DNA of 64,000 nt from Croceicoccus hydrothermalis (GCF_022378335.1 NZ_JAIQCI010000002.1:152283-216282), one strand, 5' to 3'. Shown: positions 1 to 8,677, numbered from the stretch's first letter. The notes: generated from the letters alone by a model not told the origin. Numbers and translations: made by a program.

Positions 1-177
1 GCGACGCTGCGCGCCAATGGGAACGATTGGCAAAAGGCGGCATGGATTGCCCCGGCCTATCGCAATCTCGGCCTCGATGCGGAGATGGAGGCAGCGCTCG
101 CCAGCCTCACGCAGGTGCTACCCACGCCGGACGGTGGGCAGCTGGCGATGCGAGCGCCGGAACTCATCGCGGCCTAG
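1..177 (+). CDS. C-terminal end of an unidentified protein (5' truncated by window edge)
   Basis: Frame 1 is open from the first base to a TAG at 175-177 and gives 58 residues with ordinary composition (ends RAPELIAA). The codon pattern resembles the neighbours, so I read it as the end of a real gene whose start lies outside the window. I do not recognise the family from this tail. Its stop overlaps the stop of the convergent PF10118 gene by two bases, which supports both ends. Confidence 0.5.
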   Translation, partial: ATLRANGNDWQKAAWIAPAYRNLGLDAEMEAALASLTQVLPTPDGGQLAMRAPELIAA

Positions 178-1079
178 GCTGCGGCGGTGTCGCCGGGCAC
201 GTGGGCGGCCGCAGTGCCGGCACCCGCGTCATAATGTGCGAGCAGATGGCTGTCGTCGAGGTTCCAGGGGTGAAAACCCGGCTTGAAATAGGATAGCCAG
301 TCGGGGATCGCCTTGCGCAAGATGCCCGGCGAAATCAGCACATGGCGCAACACGCCGAGATGTGCGCGCGGACCGGTGATGCCGTCCTGACGCAGAAGTT
401 CGATCGCCCCGCGATATCGCCGCGACAGGAAATTCTTCGTCACCAGCAACATCATCACCGATTTCAGCTTGTAGCGTTTCCACCGGCTCCAATCGCGGGT
501 GGCATGGGCATAGGTATCGTAGGCGACGCCCTTGTGCTCGATCTCCTCGACCGCGTGCCAGCGCCACAGATCGGCGGCATCGCCCTCCACCCCGCGCAGA
601 TGGCGCGGATTGGCGAGCAATTGGTGCGCGAACATCGCCGTGAAATGTTCGAGCGCCATGGTCGCGGCCAGATTGAAGATCACGGGCCTCTGGCGCGCTT
701 CGGCCAGCTCCTCGTCCACCTGACGCTCGAGCTCGGCAATGTCGTAGCCTGCGTTGGTCACCGCCTTGTTGAAGGCCACATGCTCACGCGTGTGGTTGAC
801 CTCCTGCGTCACGAAATCGCGGATTTGCGCGGCGAGTTCGGCCGGGGCACCTTCACGATGCGCCTTTACCGATTCGATGAAATAGGCCTCCCCTTTGGGA
901 AAGGTGATCGACAGCGAATTGAACACCGCCGTCGCAAACGGGTCGCCGCCCGCCCACCAGCGTTGCGCCGGCTCACCGCGTTTGAACCGGCGGTTGCGAA
1001 CCTGGATCGCGACGGGCGGGGTGAACCCGGCGGGAACCGCGGTCGCTGTCAAATCGGGCGTGATGTTGTTATGGGCCAT
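174..1079 (-). CDS. PF10118-type putative metal-dependent hydrolase
   Basis: 301 aa. Family assignment rests on the conserved spacing of E and H residues in helices: TQEVNHTREH near 90, MALEHFTAMFAH near 145, and WHAVEEIEHKGVAYD near 180. This histidine/glutamate pattern fits the ferritin-like di-iron fold expected of the PF10118 family ('predicted metal-dependent hydrolase'). Substrate unknown. I chose the ATG at 1077-1079 (MAHNN) rather than a longer frame that would run through the divergent regulator. It is head-to-head with a TetR gene, only 28 bp away, so that regulator is a likely controller. The other end overlaps the stop of the upstream partial gene. Confidence 0.8.
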   Translation of the reverse strand: MAHNNITPDLTATAVPAGFTPPVAIQVRNRRFKRGEPAQRWWAGGDPFATAVFNSLSITFPKGEAYFIESVKAHREGAPAELAAQIRDFVTQEVNHTREHVAFNKAVTNAGYDIAELERQVDEELAEARQRPVIFNLAATMALEHFTAMFAHQLLANPRHLRGVEGDAADLWRWHAVEEIEHKGVAYDTYAHATRDWSRWKRYKLKSVMMLLVTKNFLSRRYRGAIELLRQDGITGPRAHLGVLRHVLISPGILRKAIPDWLSYFKPGFHPWNLDDSHLLAHYDAGAGTAAAHVPGDTAAA

Positions 1080-1107
1080 GACCGGAGAATGGGATGGACT
1101 TACATAA

Positions 1108-1695
1108 ATGTCAATAAGGAAGCGCCTCAGCCCCGAGGACAGCCGCCGTGCCGCGCTGGATGCCGCGCGCGCGCTGCTGGTCGAGAGTGGCCCGCAGGCC
1201 GTCACGTTGAAGGCGGTCGCGGGGCGGATCGGGCGCACCCATTCCAACCTCCTCCACCATTTCGGAAGCGCGGCAGGGCTTCAAAAAGCGCTGGCCGGCT
1301 ATCTCGCGAAGACGGTGTGCACGATCATCGCGGAGGCGGTTGCCGCGCGCCGGGCCGGGCACGGAAGCGCGCGCGAGGTGGTGGATCTCGTCTTCGATGC
1401 TTTCGGGCGCGAGGGGGCGGGCGCGCTGGCGAGCTGGATGCTGCTTTCGGGGAACGAGGATGCGCTCGACCCGGTGTTCGAGGCGATCCACACGTTGGTC
1501 GACGATATCGCACCGGGTGAGGATACGCGTCCCATCCGGGAGGCGACGATGATGCTCGTGCTGCTCGCGCTCGGCCAGGCGACGATGGGCGATGCACTGG
1601 CCGCCTCGCTCGCGCTTCCTGGTGATGCGGTGCGCGACATGGCGGAGCGGCAATTGCTCGCCATGCTTCCGGACGAGGCGATCGCAGGCGTTTAA
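1108..1695 (+). CDS. TetR/AcrR-family transcriptional regulator
   Basis: 195 aa. The N-terminal 55 residues form a TetR-type helix-turn-helix (AARALLVESGPQAVTLKAVA, then GRTHSNLLHHFGSAAGLQKA), and the rest is an alpha-helical ligand/dimer domain without recognisable specificity. It lies divergent to the PF10118 hydrolase across 28 bp, the usual layout for a TetR repressor and its target. A short inverted repeat, ACATAAATGT at 1102-1111, covers its start codon and is the only candidate half-site pair I see there. The stop overlaps the stop of convergent ygfZ by two bases. The effector cannot be guessed. Confidence 0.85.
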   Translation: MSIRKRLSPEDSRRAALDAARALLVESGPQAVTLKAVAGRIGRTHSNLLHHFGSAAGLQKALAGYLAKTVCTIIAEAVAARRAGHGSAREVVDLVFDAFGREGAGALASWMLLSGNEDALDPVFEAIHTLVDDIAPGEDTRPIREATMMLVLLALGQATMGDALAASLALPGDAVRDMAERQLLAMLPDEAIAGV

Positions 1696-2480
1696 ACGGG
1701 GTCGGCATTGCCCGCGACCAGCGCCTTCGCCATCCAGCGCGGCGCGACGTCCGCGTCGATGGCGTCGACCCGCCGGTGGTCGACCGCAAGGCCGAGGTCG
1801 TCATAGGCGATGCGCCGCCGCTTTTCGTCCGAAAGCTGTATCGGCACCACGGTCAGCCGCCGGTTCACCTTTTGCCGCCAGTTCATCCGCGCGGTGTTTT
1901 CCTGCCCGATATAGCAGCCCTTGTCGAAGCTGACCCCGTGCAGCTCGCCTGCATTGCATTCGAGCCAGAGCGTCTGATCATGGCCAAGCTCCGCCCGCCC
2001 TTCGGTCACGCCCAGCGACAGGCGATGTTCGCGATAGGCCGCATCGGCGCATGCCGCATCGCCTTCGTCGACAGGTTCGAGCCAGCGTTGGCCCAGCGCG
2101 GACAGGCGCGGATCGTCGGCCCCGCCGTCGCCCGGATGCGCGTTCCAGTGGACGGTGACCTTCGGATCGACCGTGATGTCGATCTTGCGGCGCAGGCGAT
2201 AGAGCGAGAGGCGCCGGATCAGTTCCTCCGCATGCTCCGCCTCGCAATCGATCAGCATGTCCTCGCCCGAAAGCCATACGAAGAAATCGAACAGCACCTT
2301 GCCCTGCGGCGAGAGCAGCGCCGACCACACCGGCAGCGATTTCGTCACATCCGTGGTGATCAGCCCCTGAAGAAAACCGGCGGCGTCGTCGCCCGAAAGC
2401 CGGATGACGGCACGTTCGCACAGGCGGGTGGCCAACCCACGCGTCGGCGCGGGGGCGGGCGAGCGGGAATCGTGGGGCAT
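1692..2480 (-). CDS. ygfZ: YgfZ/GcvT-type folate-binding protein
   Basis: 262 aa. Carries the family signature KGCYIGQENTAR near residue 190, which includes the conserved cysteine of YgfZ (K-G-C-Y-x-G-Q-E). The N-terminal half (GDDAAGFLQGLITTDV, LLSPQGKVLFDFFV) matches the tetrahydrofolate-binding GcvT-like fold. Known members support assembly or repair of certain Fe-S enzymes, including MiaB, which is encoded about 31 kb away in this window. Cytosolic, no signal peptide. ATG at 2478-2480. Divergent from dihydroorotase, with 82 bp between the two starts. Confidence 0.9.
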   Translation of the reverse strand: MPHDSRSPAPAPTRGLATRLCERAVIRLSGDDAAGFLQGLITTDVTKSLPVWSALLSPQGKVLFDFFVWLSGEDMLIDCEAEHAEELIRRLSLYRLRRKIDITVDPKVTVHWNAHPGDGGADDPRLSALGQRWLEPVDEGDAACADAAYREHRLSLGVTEGRAELGHDQTLWLECNAGELHGVSFDKGCYIGQENTARMNWRQKVNRRLTVVPIQLSDEKRRRIAYDDLGLAVDHRRVDAIDADVAPRWMAKALVAGNADPV

Positions 2481-2562
2481 TTCGCATCCTTCCTTGCGGT
2501 CTGTTGTCCGATAGGGCGCGGCAGCTATTGGCCAATGGGCCGGGGCCGTCTATCGCTATGGC

Positions 2563-3891
2563 ATGAACGATACGCATGACACGCCCGAATGGTCCCTTCG
2601 CGGGGGAACCGTCCACACGCCTTCTGGTCCCGTCGAACGCGATGTCGGCATTCGGGACGGCAGAATCGTCGGAATCGGCCATTTCCCCGGCGTGCGTAGC
2701 GTCGATTGCACCGGGCTCGACATCCTGCCCGGCGTCATCGACAGCCAGGTGCATTTCCGCGAACCGGGGCTGGAGCATAAGGAAGACCTCGAAACCGGAA
2801 GCCGTGCCGCAGTCCTTGGCGGAATTACGGCGGTCTTCGAAATGCCCAATACCAATCCCAACACCGACACCGCGGAACGCATCGCGGACAAGCTGTCGCG
2901 CGCGCATCATCGCATGTGGTGCGACCATGCGTTCTATATCGGGGCGACGGCCGAAAACGCGGAGCATCTGGCCGAGTTGGAGCGGATGCGCGGCACGGCG
3001 GGGGTGAAGATCTTCATGGGCGCCTCCACCGGCAGCCTGCTGGTGTCCGACGACGACAATCTTGCCCGCGTGCTCAATTCCGGGGTGCGCCGTGTCGCCA
3101 TTCATGCCGAGGACGAGGACCGCATGAACGCCCGCAAGGGGGAGCGTGTGCCGAACGATCCGTCCTCCCACCCGGTGTGGCGCGACGATGAAAGCGCGAT
3201 GATCGCCACCCGCCGCATCCTTCGCATCGCGCGCGAGGCGAATCGCCCGATCCATATTCTCCACGTCACCACCCCGGCGGAGCTGGCCGAGATCAGCAAG
3301 CATCGCGACATCGCCAGCTGCGAGGTCACGCCGCAACACCTCACCCTCGCGGCAGAGGACGCCTATCCGCGGCTCGGCACCCATGCGCAGATGAACCCCC
3401 CGATCCGCAGCGCCGCGCATCGCGACGGGCTGTGGCACTGGTTGCAGCAGGGCGTGCCGGACGTGCTGGGCTCCGACCATGCGCCGCACACAGCAGAGGA
3501 GAAGGCGAAACCCTATCCCGACGCGCCGTCGGGCATGCCGGGGGTGCAGACGCTGCTGCCGCTGATGCTGAATCATGTGGCGGAGGGGCGGATGACTCTC
3601 GCCCGGCTGATCGACATGACGAGTGCGGGGGTGCAGCGGATCTTCGGCCTGGTCGGCAAGGGGCGCATCGCCGCCGGTTACGACGCCGATTTCACCGTGA
3701 TCGACCGCAAGGGCTCCTTCACGATTACGGAGGAATGGCTGGCCTCGCGCTGCGGCTGGTCGCCGTTTTCGGGCATGGAGCTGAAAGGGCGCGTGGTCGG
3801 CACGATCATCCGCGGGCACACCGCCATGTGGGACGGGCAACTGGGCAAGCGTGCGATGGGCGAACCCCTGCGTTTCGCAGGCGCGCTCTAG
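2563..3891 (+). CDS. pyrC: Dihydroorotase (class I type)
   Basis: 442 aa amidohydrolase that should cyclise carbamoyl-aspartate to dihydroorotate in pyrimidine synthesis. Visible: metal motif VIDSQVHFREPG (58-69), lysine likely carbamylated in GVKIFMGASTGS, the HILHVTTPAE histidines, and the late catalytic segment GSDHAPHT. The first metal-binding histidine of the usual HxH is Gln62 here (QVH), a variant I recall from other dihydroorotases, so I do not call it broken. No pyrB or other pyrimidine gene is adjacent. ATG at 2563. An allantoinase or other cyclic amidohydrolase cannot be ruled out from sequence alone. Confidence 0.85.
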   Translation: MNDTHDTPEWSLRGGTVHTPSGPVERDVGIRDGRIVGIGHFPGVRSVDCTGLDILPGVIDSQVHFREPGLEHKEDLETGSRAAVLGGITAVFEMPNTNPNTDTAERIADKLSRAHHRMWCDHAFYIGATAENAEHLAELERMRGTAGVKIFMGASTGSLLVSDDDNLARVLNSGVRRVAIHAEDEDRMNARKGERVPNDPSSHPVWRDDESAMIATRRILRIAREANRPIHILHVTTPAELAEISKHRDIASCEVTPQHLTLAAEDAYPRLGTHAQMNPPIRSAAHRDGLWHWLQQGVPDVLGSDHAPHTAEEKAKPYPDAPSGMPGVQTLLPLMLNHVAEGRMTLARLIDMTSAGVQRIFGLVGKGRIAAGYDADFTVIDRKGSFTITEEWLASRCGWSPFSGMELKGRVVGTIIRGHTAMWDGQLGKRAMGEPLRFAGAL

Positions 3892-3922
3892 GCGGCGGCG
3901 TCCGGCCTTAGGCCTCGCGGCT

Positions 3923-4846
3923 TCAAACCGGCAGCTTCCTCTGACGGGCGGCGCGGCGCGTCGCATTGCCGCGCTTCACGATGTCGGTGCAAAACAGCGC
4001 GATCGCCGTCCAGATGAAGACGAAGCAGACGAGCTGCGCGATCAGAAGCGGCTGATCGAACACGAACATGGCGAGCAGGAACACGATCGTCGGCGCGAGA
4101 AACTGCACGAAGCCGAGCGCGGAATAGCTCATCCGGCGCGCAGCGGTCGCGAACATCAGCAAGGGAAAGGTGGTCATCGCGCCCGCGCCCACCAGAAGCA
4201 GCGAGATCGACAGCGAATCGCCGAATTGCGCCGTCCCCGCCGGGGCAAGGGCAACCGCGACCGCCGCCGGAATGGCAAGCAGAAGCACCTCCACCGTCAG
4301 TCCCGGCAACGGCGCGATGGCGACCGTCTTGCGGATGAGGCCATAGGTCGAAAAGGAAAAGGCGAGCACGAGGCTGATCCACAAGGTCGCCTCTGCCTCC
4401 CATGCGAGAATGGCGATGCCGATCGCCGCCAGCGCTACGGCCAGCCATTGCAGCCGGCTCAACCGTTCCTTCAGCACGACCGTACCCAGCAGCACGTTCA
4501 CAAGCGGATTGATGTAATAGCCAAGGCTCGCCGCATAGAATGCACCGCTTTGCACCGCGTAGATATAAACGAGCCAGTTCGCACTTACGAGCGCAGAGCT
4601 GCCGACCATCGCGATCAGCACGCGGCGATTGCGAAAGGCCGCCCAGATCGCAGACCACTGCTTTGCGATGCTCAGCAAAATCGCACACAGCGGAACCGTC
4701 CACAGGATGCGCCAGCCGACCAGCGCCCACGGGTTCACCGCATTGAGCAGGACGAGATAGAGGGGAAAGAACCCCCACATTCCATAGGCGCCGATGGCAT
4801 AGGGCAGCCCGCTGCGAACGGGCGGCGCGGGGGCGTTGCCGGTCAT
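3923..4846 (-). CDS. rarD: RarD-type EamA-family transporter
   Basis: 307 aa with about ten hydrophobic segments. Starts with the RarD hallmark GAYGMWGFFPLYL near residue 20, followed by WRILWTVPLC, ASLGYYINPLVNVLLG and GFVQFLAPTIVFL. RarD proteins are inner-membrane permeases of the drug/metabolite superfamily; the substrate is unknown (the E. coli locus was linked to chloramphenicol sensitivity). The C terminus is a short basic cytoplasmic tail. Convergent with dihydroorotase, 31 bp between stops. ATG at 4844-4846; a single-gene unit. Confidence 0.9.
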   Translation of the reverse strand: MTGNAPAPPVRSGLPYAIGAYGMWGFFPLYLVLLNAVNPWALVGWRILWTVPLCAILLSIAKQWSAIWAAFRNRRVLIAMVGSSALVSANWLVYIYAVQSGAFYAASLGYYINPLVNVLLGTVVLKERLSRLQWLAVALAAIGIAILAWEAEATLWISLVLAFSFSTYGLIRKTVAIAPLPGLTVEVLLLAIPAAVAVALAPAGTAQFGDSLSISLLLVGAGAMTTFPLLMFATAARRMSYSALGFVQFLAPTIVFLLAMFVFDQPLLIAQLVCFVFIWTAIALFCTDIVKRGNATRRAARQRKLPV

Positions 4847-4978
4847 CGTGCAGTCATCTTCGACATGGCAGGCCTGTGGTGTGAAACGCGCGTCATGGCG
4901 CGGCGCTTAGGCACCGGTTTCGCGATAGGCAAAGGCGAAACGATAAAAATTCATGAATCTTCATCCCCGTTCGTTTGT

Positions 4979-5008
4979 CGTTCATAAAAGTTCAGATATT
5001 TATGAACG
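4979..5008. promoter_or_regulatory. 30-bp inverted repeat, candidate operator
   Basis: Perfect 10-bp arms, CGTTCATAAA (4979-4988) and TTTATGAACG (4999-5008), separated by 10 bp. It lies in an AT-rich island within otherwise GC-rich sequence, 75 bp upstream of the glycine-zipper gene start at 5084. A second short palindrome, ATTCATGAAT, sits at 4949-4958 and shares the TTCAT half-element. Spacing and symmetry suggest a dimeric regulator bound on one face of the helix; a transcript hairpin is the alternative. The regulator is unknown. Confidence 0.45.
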
Positions 5009-5083
5009 TGCCAAATGAGCAGTCGGAACCGGCAAGGCTATCCCGTCACTTGCCCGGAAGTCCGGAAAAGAATGGAGAATCGC

Positions 5084-5575
5084 ATGACCCGCATCGCAAT
5101 GTTCCGCAATGTCGCCCTCGCCGCCGCCATCCCGGCCGTCGCACTGTCCGCGCCCGCGGCACAGGCCGCGACCTTCCCCACGCATGCGAGTGCCGAGGTC
5201 GTGAGCCAGTACGCATTGCCTGTTACCGCCGACGAAGCCGTGCAGCACCGCCGGGACCGCCGCGATCGCTGGAACAATGGGCGTTTCGGGCGTTACGACG
5301 ACCGCCGCTATGACGATCGCCGCTATGACGACCGCTATCGCAGCTATGGCGAGCCGGTCCGCCGCGATACCCGCGTGTGGCGCGGTGACGATGGCCGCGT
5401 GTACTGCCGCAAGGAAAATGGCACGACCGGCCTGCTCATCGGCGGTGCGGTCGGCGGGTTGATCGGTAACGAGATCGCAGGGCGCGGCGACCGCACGCTT
5501 GGCGCGATCCTGGGTGCGGCGGGCGGTGCGCTGCTCGGCCGCGAGATCGACCGCAGCAATTCGCGCTGCCGCTGA
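5084..5575 (+). CDS. Secreted glycine-zipper 2TM-domain protein
   Basis: 163 aa. An N-terminal signal peptide (RNVALAAAIPAVALSAPAAQA) ends near residue 27. Then comes an Arg/Asp/Tyr-rich linker with three copies of a YDDRR-like unit, then a glycine-zipper segment (LLIGGAVGGLIGNEIAGRGD, ILGAAGGALLGREID) typical of the 17-kDa surface-antigen/glycine-zipper 2TM family. These are envelope proteins of poorly defined role. I chose ATG 5084, which has GGAGA five bases upstream, over ATG 5072. Single gene between a candidate operator and a strong terminator. Confidence 0.8.
   Translation: MTRIAMFRNVALAAAIPAVALSAPAAQAATFPTHASAEVVSQYALPVTADEAVQHRRDRRDRWNNGRFGRYDDRRYDDRRYDDRYRSYGEPVRRDTRVWRGDDGRVYCRKENGTTGLLIGGAVGGLIGNEIAGRGDRTLGAILGAAGGALLGREIDRSNSRCR
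5294..5338 (+). repeat. Three 15-bp tandem repeats inside the glycine-zipper gene
   Basis: Units at 5294-5308, 5309-5323 and 5324-5338 are near identical (TATGACGATCGCCGC type) and encode YDDRR, YDDRR and YDDRY. In-frame multiples of 15 bp could expand or contract without breaking the gene. Confidence 0.7.
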
Positions 5576-5614
5576 TTACGATATCATCGTTTCGGCCCGT
5601 GGGGTCGGATGAGG

Positions 5615-5653
5615 AGACGCCGCGCCTTCCCCTTCGGGGCGCGGCGTCTTTTC
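5615..5653 (+). terminator. Rho-independent terminator after the glycine-zipper gene
   Basis: A 12-bp perfect stem (5615-5626 with 5638-5649) and an 11-base loop are followed by TTTT. It starts 40 bp after the stop at 5575. The opposite gene astD ends at 5664, so the hairpin may also help end leftward transcripts, although that side has only a short A/T flank. Confidence 0.8.
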
Positions 5654-5663
5654 GCATGCGGGT

Positions 5664-7067
5664 TCAGTCTTTCAGCCCGACGGGAATGGCGGCCTCGGGC
5701 GTGTCGGCCTCGGTGCTGGTGACGGGGTAGGAACAGTAATCCGCCGCGTAATAGGCGCCGGGCCGGTGATTGCCCGAAAGCCCGGTGCCACCGAACGGCG
5801 CGGCGGAGGAAGCGCCGTTCGTCGGCTTGTTCCAGTTCACGATACCCGCGCGCGACAATTGCCAGAACCGTTCGTAATCCGCCCGGCTTCCCCCGACCAG
5901 CGATGCCGAAAGCCCGTAGGCGGTGTCGTTCGCCGCATCGATCGCCGCGTCCAGATCGGCGACGCGAATGATCTGTAGCAGCGGGCCGAACAATTCATCG
6001 TCGGGCCGGTCGGCCACGTCGGTCACGTCGAGAATGGCCGGGGTCAGCATCGGCTTGCCCTCTGCCACGCGGCGGAGCGGACGCACGACGCGCGCGCCCT
6101 TCGCCACCAGCGCATCATGGGCGGCGAGCAAACCATCGGCGGCTTGGTTGTCGATCACCGGCCCCATGAACGGCTGCGGCTCGTCGAACGGGGCCCCCAC
6201 GATGATGCGGTCCACCATCGGCAGCAGCCGCTCCATCAATGCATCGTGCAGGTCATCCCGCACGATCAGCCGCCGCGCCGCGGTGCACCGCTGTCCCGCC
6301 GTGGTATAGGCCGATTGCACGATGATCGTCGCCGCCGCGTCGAGATCGTCGGTATCCCACACGATCAACGGGTTGTTGCCCCCCATTTCGAGCGCGGTGA
6401 TGATGCCGGGGCGGTCGGCCAGCGCCTTGTTGATGGCAATGCCGGTGGTGGACGATCCGGTGAACAGCACGCCGTCGATGCGGGCATCGCCGGTGAGCGC
6501 GCGGCCTTCCTCCGCCCCGCCGGGCAGAAATTGCACGACATCGGCGGGAACGCCGGCACGGTGGTAATATTCGACGAGCCGCCGACCCACCGCCGGGGTT
6601 TTCTCCGACGGTTTGAAGACCACGACATTCCCGGCGATCAACGCGGGTACGATATGGCCATTGGGCAGATGCGCCGGAAAATTATAGGGGCCGAGCACCG
6701 CCATCACGCCATGCGGTTTGTGCCGCAGCGCGCCCGTCGCCGCCCCGTCCAGCGCGCGCGTACCGGTGCGTTCCTCGTGCGCCTTGACCGAAATCTCGAC
6801 CTTGGCGACGACCGCCGACACCTCTGTCTTCGCTTCCCAGAACGGCTTTCCCGTCTCGCGCGCGATGAGCCTTGCGAAATCCTCCGCATCGTCGCGCACC
6901 TCGTTGGCAAAGCGGCGCAGGATCGCGATTCGCGCATCGGTGCCCTGCGCCGCCCATTCGGGAAAGGCATTGCGCGCCCGGGTCAGCACCGCATCGACAT
7001 CGCCGATGGCAATGCGGGCGATTTCGTCGTCGGTGGCGGGTTCGGTCGAAACGATGGGGGCGGTCAC
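5664..7067 (-). CDS. astD: Succinylglutamate-semialdehyde dehydrogenase
   Basis: 467 aa NAD-dependent aldehyde dehydrogenase of the arginine succinyltransferase pathway (succinylglutamate semialdehyde to succinylglutamate). ALDH features: LGPYNFPAHLPNGHI, FTGSSTTG, ALEMGGNNP with the general-base Glu, catalytic Cys in TTAGQRCTAARR. The C-terminal NWNKPTNGASSAAPFGG is an AstD hallmark. I favour GTG 7067 because AAGAGGA sits six bases upstream; an in-frame ATG at 7109 has no Shine-Dalgarno. No astA, astB, astC or astE is nearby, so the gene is an orphan here. Confidence 0.85.
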   Translation of the reverse strand: MTAPIVSTEPATDDEIARIAIGDVDAVLTRARNAFPEWAAQGTDARIAILRRFANEVRDDAEDFARLIARETGKPFWEAKTEVSAVVAKVEISVKAHEERTGTRALDGAATGALRHKPHGVMAVLGPYNFPAHLPNGHIVPALIAGNVVVFKPSEKTPAVGRRLVEYYHRAGVPADVVQFLPGGAEEGRALTGDARIDGVLFTGSSTTGIAINKALADRPGIITALEMGGNNPLIVWDTDDLDAAATIIVQSAYTTAGQRCTAARRLIVRDDLHDALMERLLPMVDRIIVGAPFDEPQPFMGPVIDNQAADGLLAAHDALVAKGARVVRPLRRVAEGKPMLTPAILDVTDVADRPDDELFGPLLQIIRVADLDAAIDAANDTAYGLSASLVGGSRADYERFWQLSRAGIVNWNKPTNGASSAAPFGGTGLSGNHRPGAYYAADYCSYPVTSTEADTPEAAIPVGLKD

Positions 7068-7162
7068 GTGCAATCCTCTTTTGTCGCGGGGCCCGTCGGT
7101 CACGGGCATGAACTGGTTTCAGGTGCATCCATATGGGCACGGCGCGCTGAATTGCACGCCTA

Positions 7163-8569
7163 TCATTGCGGCTGTCCGGCGGGGCGGGGCGCATCGCCAT
7201 GGGCATCCCCCATGCGGCGCACGGCCTCGACCTTTGCATGGAGAGGGGTCCAGTCGTCGTCCCTGTCGATCGCGGCCCAGATCGCCTCCACCTCCTCGAT
7301 CAGCATGGATTGCGCCTGTTCCTCGGACCAGTAGGGGTGCGTATCGGCGACCCTGTCGGTTCCGGACAGAAGCGCGGCGAACCCGCTGGCCTCGGGCGGC
7401 AATCGGCCGGTTCGCGCCGCGTGAAAGAACGCGTCGGGCTGCATGCCGGTTGCGCGCATGGCCTTTTCGCCCTCGCTGACCAATGCAGCGGCGGTGTCGC
7501 CATCACAATCGCGAACGCCGAGCCGCCAGGCAAAGCGGCGCCGGACCGCGGCGGTGAACAATGCGGCATAGCGGTCGAGCGCGGCGATGAGCGGCTCCGC
7601 CTCGCATATGGGGCGCAGCGCGATGGCCAATTGCGCACAGTTCCAGTGAAGCGCGTCGCCTTGCCGCCCGAAAGCGTAAAGCCCCTCCCTGTCGAAATAG
7701 GCGGCGGTGAACGCGGGATCCCATCGGGGCAGGAAGCGCCACGGTCCGTAATCGAAACTTTCGCCCGACACATTCATGTTGTCGGTGTTGAGCACGCCAT
7801 GCACGAAACCCGCCACGGCATAGGACGCCGCCTGATCCGCGAGCCGTTCGACCACGAGATGCAGCAAGCGGACCGCGGGATCGTCCCGCTGCGGCGCGTC
7901 TTCGGGCGGTGGCGGGCCGGGATAGTGGGTGAGCGCATATTGGGTGAGGGCGCGCAGGTGCTCATCCTCGCGCAGGAAGGCGAGCCGCTGAAAACTGCCG
8001 ATGCGGATATGGCCGTGGCTCAACCGCACCATCACCGCGCTGCGCGTAGGCGAGGGTTCGTCACCGCGTTCCAGGCTTTCGCCCGTCTCGATCACCGAAA
8101 ACGTGCGCGAGCTATGCACGCCCAGCGCCTCCAGCATTTCGGTCGCGAGGATTTCGCGCACCGCCCCCTTGCAGGTCAGCCGCCCGTCGCCGAACCGGCT
8201 ATATGGTGTCTGTCCCGACCCTTTCGTGCCTAGGTCCATCAAACGGCCGGCGCCGTCGCGCATCTGTGCGAACAGGAAACCGCGCCCGTCGCCGATCTCT
8301 GGATTGTAATTGCGAAACTGATGCCCGTGATAGCGCAGCGCGAGCGGCGATAAGAGATTCTGGGGCAGCGATTCGAACCGCCCGAAATGCGCGATCCAAT
8401 CGGCGTCGGAAAGATCGGCAAGGCCAACCTCCCGCGCCGCGCGATCATTGCGGAATCGCAGCGTATGGGCGGGAAATGTCGCAGCTTCGACCGGGTCGGC
8501 GATCCACGATGCGATGGACAGGATCGGCGTTTCGGGCCGATAGCGGGCTGTTTGCGGATCGCCTTGCAT
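7163..8569 (-). CDS. selO: Protein adenylyltransferase SelO (YdiU/UPF0061)
   Basis: 468 aa pseudokinase-fold enzyme; characterised members transfer AMP from ATP to protein hydroxyls. Family motifs: YHGHQFRNYNPEIGDGRG near 85, DLGTKGSGQTPYSRFGDG near 113, the VHGVLNTDNMNVSGE active-site loop near 245, and DYGPWRFLP. No selenocysteine is evident. ATG at 8567-8569. Leftward gene upstream of astD (96 bp gap) and divergent from the alpha/beta hydrolase. Confidence 0.93.
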   Translation of the reverse strand: MQGDPQTARYRPETPILSIASWIADPVEAATFPAHTLRFRNDRAAREVGLADLSDADWIAHFGRFESLPQNLLSPLALRYHGHQFRNYNPEIGDGRGFLFAQMRDGAGRLMDLGTKGSGQTPYSRFGDGRLTCKGAVREILATEMLEALGVHSSRTFSVIETGESLERGDEPSPTRSAVMVRLSHGHIRIGSFQRLAFLREDEHLRALTQYALTHYPGPPPPEDAPQRDDPAVRLLHLVVERLADQAASYAVAGFVHGVLNTDNMNVSGESFDYGPWRFLPRWDPAFTAAYFDREGLYAFGRQGDALHWNCAQLAIALRPICEAEPLIAALDRYAALFTAAVRRRFAWRLGVRDCDGDTAAALVSEGEKAMRATGMQPDAFFHAARTGRLPPEASGFAALLSGTDRVADTHPYWSEEQAQSMLIEEVEAIWAAIDRDDDWTPLHAKVEAVRRMGDAHGDAPRPAGQPQ

Positions 8570-8677
8570 CGCGCGATAGTGGGGCCGTGCCTGCGATCGT
8601 GCAATTCTCTTTTGGCAAAAGGCACGCTAAACGCATGGCCACACGCCGCCATCGCCCTTCTCGATCAGGATACGACA

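Noticed and set aside
1978..3966. 662-codon minus-strand frame across ygfZ and dihydroorotase
   Set aside because: Only its end touches ygfZ in another frame; no conserved features.
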